A program made the position numbers and the translations under genes. A DNA stretch of 24,695 nt from a virus, in the IMG/VR virus record IMGVR_UViG_3300034062_001044, positions 1 through 24,695 of that record, one strand, 5' to 3'. Below the pieces are notes generated by a model. It was not told where the DNA came from. It made no database searches and was given only the letters and a program-made list of their open reading frames with translations. Below are positions 1-7,452 of this stretch, one piece after another (the stretch's first letter is position 1; the number at the start of each line of letters is the position of its first letter).

Positions 1-1
1 C

Positions 2-862
2 GAGCAAACTGGTACTGACCAATACGGCAATCCAACTTGGACAGCAACTCAGACTGCTTCTAGTGCATTAGAGCCTGCCATTAATCAATCAATGGAAGCT
101 GTAGGAAATTACGATTTTAGCCAGTTTGACCCTTCCAACTTACCTTCTGTTGGTATTAACCCTGGCGAAACTTATTCTGACGCTATTATGCGTAGATTGC
201 AGCCACAGATTCAGATGCAAAATGAAATGTCAGACCAACAATTAGCAAATCAAGGCATTATGCCTGGTTCGCAAGCCTACAATAATGCTAAACAGTTGTT
301 GCAACAAAGTCAAAACGACAAGCTAACAAGTGCAATTACTAGCGGTTTTGATGTTGGATTGCGAGCAAATGCCAACCAATTTGGTCAAGATTTAAAAACA
401 TATAACACTAATTTAGCTGCCCCATTTACTTATGCAAGCAATGTAAAAGCATTGGCTACTCCTAATTATGTAAACCCTACAAATCAAGCAACTACGGCTG
501 GTCCTGATATTTTAGGTGCTACTACTGCTACTGGTAACTACAATTTAAGCAATTACAACGCTGAACAAGCTAGAAATGCTGCTATGACAAGTGGATTAAT
601 GAATTTAGGTGGTGCAGCAATGATGGCTCCAGCAGGCACATTTTCAGATATTCGTACTAAAGAAAACATTGTTGAAATTGGCGTTTCTAAGATTGGTTTG
701 CCTGTTTATATATACGAATACAAGCCTGAATGGAAAAACGAAGCCGGTCATGGCAAGTTTATGGGTTACATGGCTCACGAAGTTGAAGAATTTATGCCCG
801 AAGCAGTTATCACAAGACCTGATGGCATCAAAATGGTTAATTATGGAGCTTTAAATGCCTAG
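2..862 (+). CDS. Virion protein with C-terminal S74 intramolecular chaperone domain (5' truncated)
   Basis: The frame is open to the left edge, so the true start lies outside; the internal ATG at 92 is not a likely start. About 286 residues are visible. Most of the protein is polar, Q/N/A-rich and probably helical. The last ~75 residues form a peptidase S74 (endosialidase-type) chaperone, starting at the signature FSDIRTKENI (648-677) and continuing through MGYMAHEVEEFMPEAV. In that family the domain helps a trimeric virion protein fold and then cleaves itself off next to the Ser of the SD-x-R motif, which is present here. The visible N-terminal part does not look like a beta-helical fibre, so this may be a tail-associated or internal virion protein. 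The stop overlaps the next start by 8 bases, as expected in a late operon. The domain call is firm; the role in the particle is inferred. Confidence 0.85.
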   Translation, partial: EQTGTDQYGNPTWTATQTASSALEPAINQSMEAVGNYDFSQFDPSNLPSVGINPGETYSDAIMRRLQPQIQMQNEMSDQQLANQGIMPGSQAYNNAKQLLQQSQNDKLTSAITSGFDVGLRANANQFGQDLKTYNTNLAAPFTYASNVKALATPNYVNPTNQATTAGPDILGATTATGNYNLSNYNAEQARNAAMTSGLMNLGGAAMMAPAGTFSDIRTKENIVEIGVSKIGLPVYIYEYKPEWKNEAGHGKFMGYMAHEVEEFMPEAVITRPDGIKMVNYGALNA

Positions 863-1232
863 TATTTACGACAATGTGTATATGCGTACTGGGCTTGATG
901 TTTCGGGAATTAACCCAAATTTTCAAGATATTCGCACTCAACAACAATTTCAAAACCAACAATTTGGTCAATTAAACCCTGTTTCTCAACAAGGTTTTCA
1001 ACCCTCTACACTTACAGGTATTGACCCAATATCACTAGCTAAAATATTACGCACAAGCCAAGGAACATCTAATCAAGGAACATCTAACTTAGGTGCAAGA
1101 ATAGATATGGCTTTAAATTCACAAGCAAGTCCTTATTTGCAAGACCAAGTTTCTCAATTAGGCAGCAGCACTTTAAACCCATTTAGTAATTACAACATGG
1201 GTACTGGTGGATTTGGAAATTACGGAGAATAA
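855..1232 (+). CDS. Small Q/N-rich virion-operon protein, unknown function
   Basis: This 125-residue protein starts inside the end of the S74 gene (8-base overlap) and ends two bases before the next ATG, so it belongs to the same late operon. It is rich in Gln, Asn, Ser and Gly, has no Cys, no membrane segment and no motif I recognise, and looks largely disordered. A 15-base direct duplication (1059-1088) gives the repeated peptide QGTSN. The neighbours are structural, so a minor virion or assembly role is the simplest guess, but nothing in the sequence proves it. An open frame of this length kept in phase between overlapping genes supports it being real. Confidence 0.7.
   Translation: MPSIYDNVYMRTGLDVSGINPNFQDIRTQQQFQNQQFGQLNPVSQQGFQPSTLTGIDPISLAKILRTSQGTSNQGTSNLGARIDMALNSQASPYLQDQVSQLGSSTLNPFSNYNMGTGGFGNYGE
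1059..1088 (+). repeat. 15-bp tandem duplication inside CDS
   Basis: Two adjacent copies of CAAGGAACATCTAAY (1059-1073, 1074-1088) differ only at the last base. The unit is a multiple of three, so it keeps frame and repeats the peptide QGTSN in the 125-residue protein. It looks like a recent slippage duplication. Confidence 0.9.
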
Positions 1233-1233
1233 A

Positions 1234-2694
1234 ATGGCTGAAATGAATCAAGCAGGTACTTTATCTCCTGAACTTTACCTGCAACAACAGCAATTAAATC
1301 GCCAACAACAACTGGCGCAGTTGTTAATGCAACAAGGTTTTCAGCAGCCACAAGGCCAAATGGTTAGTGGTCGTTATGTTGCCCCTAGCATTTTTCAGAA
1401 CCTAGCCCCATTAGCCCAACTGTACGCTGGCACACGATTGGCTGAAAAAGCAGATACTGAGGCTACTAAATTAGCTCAAAGATTACGCACTCAAGAAATT
1501 GCTGATATTAACAAATACAACCAAATTCTTAGAGGTCAAGAAGCCGTTGCTGCTCAACCTGAAAAAGTTACTGAATTGGCTGGTCCTTTTGGTGAAATGG
1601 TTGGTCAAAACAATACAAATATTCCTATGCCAACGGCTACAATGCCAGCTCAAGCTGGTAGAGCTGCTGTACCTGGAGATGCTAACCAAGCCAATCTATT
1701 TGCTGCAAGTTCATACAGCCCAATTTTGCGTCAAATGGGTCTAAAACGCATGACTGAAGGCCCTAAATACAAAGAAATTACGCAATACAATCCACAAACT
1801 GGCAATACTGAAACTTATCGATATGATGAAAATTCAGCAAATCCAAGAGAAACTTTGCAGTTTTTAGGCATTAGCAAACCAGCTATTAGCCCTGAAGCAC
1901 AGATTCGTTTTGGCGATGAAGGCATTGGAATACCACAACAATTTAGAGGCGGTGCAGCAGGACAGCCTTCAATGCAGCCCCAAGGCGGGCCACAGGGACA
2001 ACCGCAAGGACAACCTACGGCTGTACCAGCAGCTATGCCAGTATCAGCACCAGTCAATGCACCTAATGTTGCGCCATCACAAGCATATGACCCATTCAAA
2101 ACACCGCCTGTACCAGTAGGTTTAACTGGAAAGCAAGCTAGAGAATGGAAATCTGACCAAGCTAAGCCTTTGACTGGTGATGATGCAAAGCAAGTTACTG
2201 GTGCAATTAACTATCAAAAAGCATTACTTGATGTGCAAACTCTTTTTGATAAATATAAAGGCACTGATTTATTGCAGCCGAATGTTAGAGCAGAACTTCA
2301 AAGTGCCGTAGAAAATGCTCGTTTGCAAGGTAAAGAAGCAAACCGTTTAGGTGCTTTGACTGGCCCTGATTATGGAATTTTGGAAAAAATTATTGCTGAC
2401 CCAACCGCTTTTGATGCGTTTATAAAAGATAGAACTACTATCAATAAGCTGTATAACAATCAACGATTGTTTACTGGTGAAATGATTAAAACAAACTACA
2501 GGGCAGCACAAAAAGCCGTACCTGAAAATTTGCGTGAATTTGTTGATATTAAGCCTAAAGAACTTACTAAACCTGATAAAGATGGCAAACCAAAAGGTCA
2601 AGTCAGCATTCAACGAGGTGTTTTAAACGGTGAGCCAATTGAAGTTCGGAATAAAAAATGGGTTTATTCCAAAACTGGAAAGGCAGTCGAATAA
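1234..2694 (+). CDS. Putative internal/ejection virion protein
   Basis: A 486-residue protein. I chose ATG 1234 because GGAGA (1224-1228) sits at proper distance upstream; an in-frame GTG at 1207 lies inside the previous gene. Residues 1-45 are extremely Gln-rich. A Pro/Gln/Gly/Ala-rich low-complexity linker follows around residues 230-290 (GPQGQPQGQP), then a more regular helical C-terminal half. There is no enzyme motif. Long, polar, low-complexity proteins in this position, between an S74 virion protein and a fibre gene, are commonly minor virion or DNA-ejection proteins in podoviruses. That role is inferred from position and composition only. The stop shares its last A with the next gene's ATG, indicating translational coupling. 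Confidence 0.7.
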   Translation: MAEMNQAGTLSPELYLQQQQLNRQQQLAQLLMQQGFQQPQGQMVSGRYVAPSIFQNLAPLAQLYAGTRLAEKADTEATKLAQRLRTQEIADINKYNQILRGQEAVAAQPEKVTELAGPFGEMVGQNNTNIPMPTATMPAQAGRAAVPGDANQANLFAASSYSPILRQMGLKRMTEGPKYKEITQYNPQTGNTETYRYDENSANPRETLQFLGISKPAISPEAQIRFGDEGIGIPQQFRGGAAGQPSMQPQGGPQGQPQGQPTAVPAAMPVSAPVNAPNVAPSQAYDPFKTPPVPVGLTGKQAREWKSDQAKPLTGDDAKQVTGAINYQKALLDVQTLFDKYKGTDLLQPNVRAELQSAVENARLQGKEANRLGALTGPDYGILEKIIADPTAFDAFIKDRTTINKLYNNQRLFTGEMIKTNYRAAQKAVPENLREFVDIKPKELTKPDKDGKPKGQVSIQRGVLNGEPIEVRNKKWVYSKTGKAVE

Positions 2695-4334
2695 TGGATG
2701 AAATGCTACCGCTTCCTAAAGGCGCAGTTGCAGTTGATGATATGCCACCGTTACCACAAGGTGCTGTTCTCCAACCTGAAACAGCTTATGACCGTTTTTT
2801 AAACAATATCCAAATACCTAATTTGGGCGGCAATCGAGTTGCTGGTCCTATGGCTATTGCTGGTACTGGCGAACTTATTAAAGGCGCAGGTGCTTTAACT
2901 GAATTAGCTTTTCCTGAAGCTGGCAAAAACATATCTCGATTTGGTGAAACTCTTACTAATAGAGTAAAAGAGCAATATCCCGTAGCAGGAACAACTGGTC
3001 AAATTGCATCTTATTTATTGCCGTTTAGTGGCGCACAAAAAGCAACAACTGCTATTGGTAATTTACCAGCAGTCAAAAGAGTGACCGACATGATTCCTAG
3101 TTTTGCTAGGGCAACTGGACAACAAGCTGCTATTGGTGGTGCATTAGGTTACGGGCTTACTCCTGACGAACAAAACCGTGAACAAGCCGCTTTGTTTGGA
3201 ACTGTGACTGGAGCAGCAACGCCAACAATAGAAAAAGGTATTCGTAGTGTTGCTAATTTATTGCGTGGAACAGCCCCATCACAAGGCACGATGCAAGCTG
3301 CCACACAAGGTCAAGAAGCTGGTTATGTTATACCGCCAACACAGGTTAATCCATCGTTGTTAAATCGTTTAATTGAAGGTACAGCAGGTAAATTAACTAC
3401 CGCTCAAAATGCCAGCTTTAAAAATCAACAAGTTACAAATCAATTGGTTGCTAAATCTTTGGGATTGCCTGAAGATACGGTAGTTACACCTGAAGTATTA
3501 AATAACCTACGCACAACTGCTGGCAAAGCCTACGAGAATTTAGGCGTCACAGGAACGATTAAAACAAGCCCAAAATTCAACAAAGCGTTGGATGAAATCT
3601 CTGTATATAAAGATGCTAAACAGGCTGAAAAAGACTTTCCAACAGGTAAAACAAGTTCAATAGTTGAAGTAATTGATTCTTTGCGTTCACCTGTTTTTGA
3701 TGTTCGTTCTGCGATGTCAAAAATTAATGTATTGCGTAATGATGCAGACATGGCATTTAAAGCTGGCGATACAGGATTGTACAAAGCCAATAAAGAAGCT
3801 GGCAAAATTTTAGAAAATACGATTGAAAACTATTTAGCAAACACCAAACAAACTGATTTGTTAAATGAATTTAGAAATGCCCGTCAGTTAATTGCTAAAA
3901 CTTACTCTGTAGGTAAGGCATTAAACCCTGCTACTGGTACTGTAAACGCTGCTAAATTAGCGGAGCAATTAAAGGCAGGAAAGCCATTGTCAGGCGAATT
4001 AAAGCAAGTTGGTGAATTTAGTAGTGCTTTCCCAACAGCCACTAAAACAACGGAAACTATGGGCAGTTTGCCGCAAATTAGCCCACTTGATGTAGGCGGT
4101 GCGTTAATTGCAGGTGGTGGTACATACCTTTCAGGCTCAGGCGCAGAAACACCAGTTACTTTGGCAACATTGTTGGCAAGACCAGCTTTAAGGTCAGTAG
4201 CATTGTCAAGACCAATACAAAGCAGATTAACTAATCAACAAATGCAAAATGTAAGCCCCGAAACACGCAATTTGGCTAGAATGTTGATGTTACAAGGCGC
4301 AACTAAATATGGCGCAAGTCAAGAGGAGAAATAA
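2694..4334 (+). CDS. Putative internal/ejection virion protein with repeated N-terminal motif
   Basis: A 546-residue protein. ATG 2694 overlaps the upstream stop by one base and opens with two near-copies of a short motif (LPLPKGAVAVDD then PPLPQGAVLQ, residues 4-25). Phage internal proteins often begin with such degenerate P-x-G-A-V peptides. Residues ~45-80 and ~440-500 hold Ala/Gly-rich hydrophobic stretches (GPMAIAGTGELIKGAGALTE; DVGGALIAGGGTYLSG) that could contact membrane. The centre is Lys/Glu/Ala-rich and probably helical. No catalytic signature such as a transglycosylase motif is visible. Genome position and amphipathic composition fit a DNA-injection pore protein, but this is inference. 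It is followed directly by the collar-domain fibre gene. Confidence 0.65.
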   Translation: MDEMLPLPKGAVAVDDMPPLPQGAVLQPETAYDRFLNNIQIPNLGGNRVAGPMAIAGTGELIKGAGALTELAFPEAGKNISRFGETLTNRVKEQYPVAGTTGQIASYLLPFSGAQKATTAIGNLPAVKRVTDMIPSFARATGQQAAIGGALGYGLTPDEQNREQAALFGTVTGAATPTIEKGIRSVANLLRGTAPSQGTMQAATQGQEAGYVIPPTQVNPSLLNRLIEGTAGKLTTAQNASFKNQQVTNQLVAKSLGLPEDTVVTPEVLNNLRTTAGKAYENLGVTGTIKTSPKFNKALDEISVYKDAKQAEKDFPTGKTSSIVEVIDSLRSPVFDVRSAMSKINVLRNDADMAFKAGDTGLYKANKEAGKILENTIENYLANTKQTDLLNEFRNARQLIAKTYSVGKALNPATGTVNAAKLAEQLKAGKPLSGELKQVGEFSSAFPTATKTTETMGSLPQISPLDVGGALIAGGGTYLSGSGAETPVTLATLLARPALRSVALSRPIQSRLTNQQMQNVSPETRNLARMLMLQGATKYGASQEEK

Positions 4335-5003
4335 ATGAGTAGAAACGGGTCAGGTACATACCTATTACCAGTAGGAAACCCTGTTGTTACAGGAACAACT
4401 ATTACCTCAAATTGGGGTAATACTACTATGAGCGACATTGCTACTGCTCTTACAGGAAGCGTGGCTGCTGATGGTCAAACGCCTATTACTGGCAATTTGC
4501 AGATGGGTGGCAATAAAATTACCGGCATGGCTAACGGTACAGCTTTAACAGATGCAGCTACAGTAGCTCAATCTGTACCTACTGGTTGCATTTTAATGTG
4601 GTCAGGTTCTATTGCTACCATTCCAACTGGTTGGTTACTTTGCGATGGTTCAAGTGGCACTCCTGACTTGCGTAGTCGATTTATTGTTGGTGCTGGTTCT
4701 ACTTATGCGGTAAATGCTACAGGTGGTTCTGCTGATGCAACCCTAGTAAGTCATAGCCATACCGCTTCATCTTCTTCTTCTGTAACTGATAATGGACACA
4801 GTCACGCAGGTGTTCCAGCCATTGACGGGTCGGTAAATCCAGGTTCAACCCCAAATCGTTTGGTAAACGGAACTACAAACAGTTCTTCAGCAACAACAGG
4901 AATTAGCGTAGCTACTACTACATCTATTAGCACCGAAGGTAGCTCTGCAACTAACGCAAACTTACCACCATATTTAGCCCTTGCGTACATTATGAAGTCG
5001 TAA
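4335..5003 (+). CDS. Tail fibre protein with phage tail-collar domain
   Basis: A 222-residue fibre. AGAGGAGAA (4322-4330) is a strong ribosome site for ATG 4335. Residues 1-80 carry the thin-fibre signature with a short asymmetric repeat (ITGNLQMGGNKITGMANGTA). Residues ~82-125 match the phage tail-collar family: PTGCILMWSGS, then PTGWLLCDGSSGTPDLRSRFIVGAG. Two His pairs follow (H140/H142 in VSHSHTA and H155/H157 in NGHSHAG), resembling the HxH metal-binding motifs of phage short tail fibres. The C-terminus is Ser/Thr-rich and ends LPPYLALAYIMKS, the typical end of collar-type fibres. It probably forms a receptor-contact trimer. It is the last virion gene before the lysis cassette. Confidence 0.88.
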   Translation: MSRNGSGTYLLPVGNPVVTGTTITSNWGNTTMSDIATALTGSVAADGQTPITGNLQMGGNKITGMANGTALTDAATVAQSVPTGCILMWSGSIATIPTGWLLCDGSSGTPDLRSRFIVGAGSTYAVNATGGSADATLVSHSHTASSSSSVTDNGHSHAGVPAIDGSVNPGSTPNRLVNGTTNSSSATTGISVATTTSISTEGSSATNANLPPYLALAYIMKS

Positions 5004-5005
5004 TT

Positions 5006-5239
5006 ATGGATGACGGAAAAATAGACCTTGTCCGTTATGGCGTACTTTGGCAAAAAGTTGAGAATTACGAAGATAAGTTTGATGCTATGCAAAAAAAGAT
5101 GGACTGCATGGAATCCGACCTTAAAAAGTTGGTGCTTATGGCTGAACGGTCAAAAGGTAGCCTTTGGGCTTTAATGGGTGTAGCTTCCGTTGTTGGCGGT
5201 GCTATTTCAATTCTTACTGATTTTTTTTTCAAAAAATAA
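5006..5239 (+). CDS. XhlA-like membrane protein of the lysis cassette
   Basis: A 77-residue protein starting three bases after the fibre stop. Residues 15-45 form a heptad-like amphipathic helix (VENYEDKFDAMQKKMDCMES). Residues 52-71 form one membrane helix rich in Gly/Ala/Val, followed by a basic tail. Coiled coil plus C-terminal anchor at this size matches haemolysin XhlA-type proteins, which act with holins in several phages. The next gene is a recognisable holin, supporting a lysis role. The C-terminus is encoded by a run of nine T (5221-5229) giving FFF, so the tail could be altered by slippage or a sequencing error. No strong ribosome site is seen. Function is inferred from topology and context. 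Confidence 0.65.
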   Translation: MDDGKIDLVRYGVLWQKVENYEDKFDAMQKKMDCMESDLKKLVLMAERSKGSLWALMGVASVVGGAISILTDFFFKK

Positions 5240-5265
5240 AAACAGATAATAGCTAAAGGGCTAAT

Positions 5266-5667
5266 ATGTTAGGACTAGACACCATTGTTGGCGTAGGCAT
5301 GAAGCTAATTGACAAGCTGATACCTGACCCTGAAGCTAAAGCACAAGCCCAGCTAGAACTAGCCAAACTTGCCCAAGAAGGCAAACTGGCTGAAATACAG
5401 GCTGATACCGCAGAAGCCCAAGAAGTTACCAAGCGGGCGCAAGCGGACATGGCTAGTGATAGCTGGCTATCAAAAAACATTCGGCCCATGACTTTAATTT
5501 TTATTCTTGGTGGTTATTTTGTATTTGCCATGATGAGCGCTTTTGGCAATAACGCTAATGAAAAATATGTGGAGCTACTGGGGCAATGGGGTATGTTGGT
5601 AATGTCATTCTATTTTGGTGGTCGTACTCTTGAAAAAATCATGGACATGAAATCTAAAGAAAAATGA
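5266..5667 (+). CDS. Holin of the 3TM/GTA type
   Basis: A 133-residue protein with AAAGGG (5255-5260) upstream of ATG 5266. Residues 20-65 form a charged Ala/Glu/Gln/Lys amphipathic helix. Two clear membrane helices follow at ~74-92 and ~104-119, with the conserved ending MSFYFGGRTLEKIM. The segment DPEAKAQAQLELAKL...SKNIRPM and the YFGGRT motif are typical of the holin_3TM (GTA holin) family, where the first helix is amphipathic. A holin opens the inner membrane at the end of infection so the cytosolic endolysin can reach the wall. Its last four bases (ATGA) overlap the next gene, and the endolysin lies two genes downstream. Confidence 0.85.
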   Translation: MLGLDTIVGVGMKLIDKLIPDPEAKAQAQLELAKLAQEGKLAEIQADTAEAQEVTKRAQADMASDSWLSKNIRPMTLIFILGGYFVFAMMSAFGNNANEKYVELLGQWGMLVMSFYFGGRTLEKIMDMKSKEK

Positions 5668-6257
5668 AGGATTTAGTACCTCAGATTCTTGAGTATGTTC
5701 AAAGCCCATTTAAATTGTTTGCTATTGTAGTTATGGCGGTACTTGCCTTTAGTGGGCATTTTATTTACTCAAATCAATCGTTTTTACTAGCTGCATACGA
5801 CAAAAACAAGACTTTACTCCGTATTGATGTATCTAAAGCAGACGATGTTGCCAAGCTGCTTTTTAAAGAAACCAACGCTGATGTGGTAGCCATATTTGAA
5901 GTAGACATTATGTTAGGTACACGAGTTTTGGTACGGGCATACACCAAAGAAGGCAGGGATAAAGCCCATGACGGCATAGATGTAGGGATGCTGTCAGCCA
6001 ATCAAGAAAACAACGCAGACCTGTTAAGCCTTTACGGTGGCTCTATTCCTTGTGGAAGTTACACTAGGGCGCAATCTTTGGTCGGCTTTTGGTATTTACA
6101 GCAAGGTGCGACTTTTCTTTGCCGTTCCAGTATGCCTACAACCGCAGGATTATTCGCTGGACAGCTAACAGTAGGCTGGAAAACCCCACCTGAAAACATT
6201 AACAAAATCCAAGATATGATGGCTATTGCCGCTAACATGATGATAAGGAAACCATGA
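5664..6257 (+). CDS. Type II membrane protein of the lysis cassette, unknown function
   Basis: A 197-residue protein linked by ATGA overlaps to the holin (5664-5667) and the endolysin (6254-6257), so it is co-translated with both. It has one N-terminal membrane helix at about 18-35 (LFAIVVMAVLAFSGHFIY) and a ~160-residue domain probably facing the periplasm, with two Cys (C130, C153) that could pair there. This N-in/C-out topology and position resemble an inner-membrane spanin, but it lacks the expected periplasmic coiled coil and no outer-membrane partner lipoprotein is seen. I do not recognise the globular domain. A role in lysis timing or spanin-like envelope disruption is inference. Confidence 0.75.
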   Translation: MKDLVPQILEYVQSPFKLFAIVVMAVLAFSGHFIYSNQSFLLAAYDKNKTLLRIDVSKADDVAKLLFKETNADVVAIFEVDIMLGTRVLVRAYTKEGRDKAHDGIDVGMLSANQENNADLLSLYGGSIPCGSYTRAQSLVGFWYLQQGATFLCRSSMPTTAGLFAGQLTVGWKTPPENINKIQDMMAIAANMMIRKP

Positions 6258-6841
6258 TTGAATCCCAATTATTAGCCCTAGGCATTGAAGGCAGGTGGCT
6301 AGAACCCCTTTTGGAAACCTTTGAGAAGTACGATATATCTACCCCCAAACGCCAGGCTTACTTTATTGGTCAATGTATGCACGAATCAGGTGGTTTTAAA
6401 CAGTTAAAAGAAAACCTAAACTATTCTGCAAGAGGTTTAATGGCTACTTGGCCTAGCCGATTCCCTGACATTGATACCGCAGAAAAGTTTGAGCGTAACC
6501 CTGAAAAGATAGCCAATAAGGTCTATGCAGGTCGTATGGGCAATACAGAAGATGGGGATGGCGCAAAGTACATTGGTCGTGGACTTATCCAACTTACCGG
6601 CAAAGAGAACTACGCTAACTGCGGAAATGCCATAGGAGTCGATTTAGTGGCTAATCCTGACCTTTTATCAACACCTAAGTACGCTGCCCTATCCGCAGGT
6701 TGGTTTTGGAACAGGAAGGGTTTAAATGCCCTTGCTGATGCAGATGACATTGACACCATAACAAAACGAATTAATGGTGGATTAATCGGCCTTGCTGATA
6801 GAAAAGCCAAAGTTGAAATGGTGTCAAAGTACCTAGTCTAA
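6254..6841 (+). CDS. Endolysin, glycoside hydrolase family 19 type
   Basis: A 195-residue single-domain enzyme. It shows the GH19 endolysin pattern in order: RQAYFIGQCMHESGGF (likely catalytic acid E44), LKENLNYSA (E53 a likely second catalytic residue), a PEKIANKVYAGRMGN segment near 83-97, and GRGLIQLTGKENY at 108-120. These enzymes cut the beta-1,4 glycan backbone of peptidoglycan. There is no signal peptide and no wall-binding domain, so release must depend on the holin, as expected for a phage of a Gram-negative host. Length is normal for compact GH19 endolysins. It starts inside the end of the preceding gene and its stop directly abuts the stop of the convergent leftward gene. Confidence 0.93.
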   Translation: MIESQLLALGIEGRWLEPLLETFEKYDISTPKRQAYFIGQCMHESGGFKQLKENLNYSARGLMATWPSRFPDIDTAEKFERNPEKIANKVYAGRMGNTEDGDGAKYIGRGLIQLTGKENYANCGNAIGVDLVANPDLLSTPKYAALSAGWFWNRKGLNALADADDIDTITKRINGGLIGLADRKAKVEMVSKYLV

Positions 6842-7105
6842 CTACTTGGTTAAACCGCTTGCTAGTCTGTTGGCTTTAAACAGGTAATCATTGCGTACCG
6901 TAGATGGCGGCACAAAACCATACGCTTTCCAAGTCTTGAGTACATCACTACCTGAACTGTATTTAAAGGTACTTTTAGGTGCTATTGCTAGTTTATCGTT
7001 TTCCATAACTTTCTCTACGCTAATGGTTAAAGAACCATCTTCTTCTTTGTAAATGCCCAAAAAAGGGATTGGATGCTCTAAATCGGATAATGTAAAAGTT
7101 GCCAT
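6842..7105 (-). CDS. Small protein at the end of the leftward operon, unknown
   Basis: An 87-residue protein, last gene of the leftward replication operon. AGGAG at 7115-7111 (minus strand) precedes ATG 7105 and overlaps the upstream gene's stop codon, indicating coupling. The sequence is soluble with no Cys. It contains a probable beta segment (PFLGIYKEEDGSLTISVEKV) and a basic helical end (VRNDYLFKANRLASGLTK). I do not recognise a family. The TAG stop lies immediately next to the endolysin stop with no spacer. Confidence 0.7.
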   Translation of the reverse strand: MATFTLSDLEHPIPFLGIYKEEDGSLTISVEKVMENDKLAIAPKSTFKYSSGSDVLKTWKAYGFVPPSTVRNDYLFKANRLASGLTK

Positions 7106-7113
7106 GCTTTCTC

Positions 7114-7452
7114 CTATGCGGTTGATTTATCAATTAATCGGTTGTTTGCTTGTAAAGTACGCCAAATCTCTACCCTAAGTTGTGCTGCTGTCATCTTCCA
7201 CTTCAATGTTTCCTCTACTTCTACTGCTTCCTTCAAACCATCCAATAAGTCACGATATTCTTGCCTAGCATACGCATCTCTTTCCTGTCCTGCCATAGTA
7301 TCTACCCCAGCAAAGAAGGCTTCTTGCATTAAAAGGGCCTTTTTAGACTTACGGAACTCCTCTAAATACACCCGTTCAGACTTGGCTTTAGCAAATAAAC
7401 TAGCATTTTTAAGTAAAAAGTCTACTGCTGCGTTTGGGTTAATTTCTTCCAT
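7114..7452 (-). CDS. Conserved-looking phage hypothetical in the replication operon
   Basis: A 112-residue, almost wholly helical, charged protein. The run AKSERVYLEEFRKSKKALLM near residues 22-41, followed by a second helical hairpin (EYRDLLDGLKEAVEVEETLKWKMTAAQLRVEIWRTLQANNR), recalls small hypothetical proteins I have seen in replication regions of proteobacterial phages; I know of no assigned function. It starts directly against the helicase stop, with no spacing, so it is translated with the helicase. A helicase accessory or DNA-binding role is possible from position only. Membrane segments and signal peptide are absent. Confidence 0.72.
   Translation of the reverse strand: MEEINPNAAVDFLLKNASLFAKAKSERVYLEEFRKSKKALLMQEAFFAGVDTMAGQERDAYARQEYRDLLDGLKEAVEVEETLKWKMTAAQLRVEIWRTLQANNRLIDKSTA

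Noticed and set aside
1207-1233. Upstream GTG start extending the 486-residue virion protein
   Set aside because: It lies inside the previous gene and lacks a ribosome site; ATG 1234 has GGAGA at normal distance.
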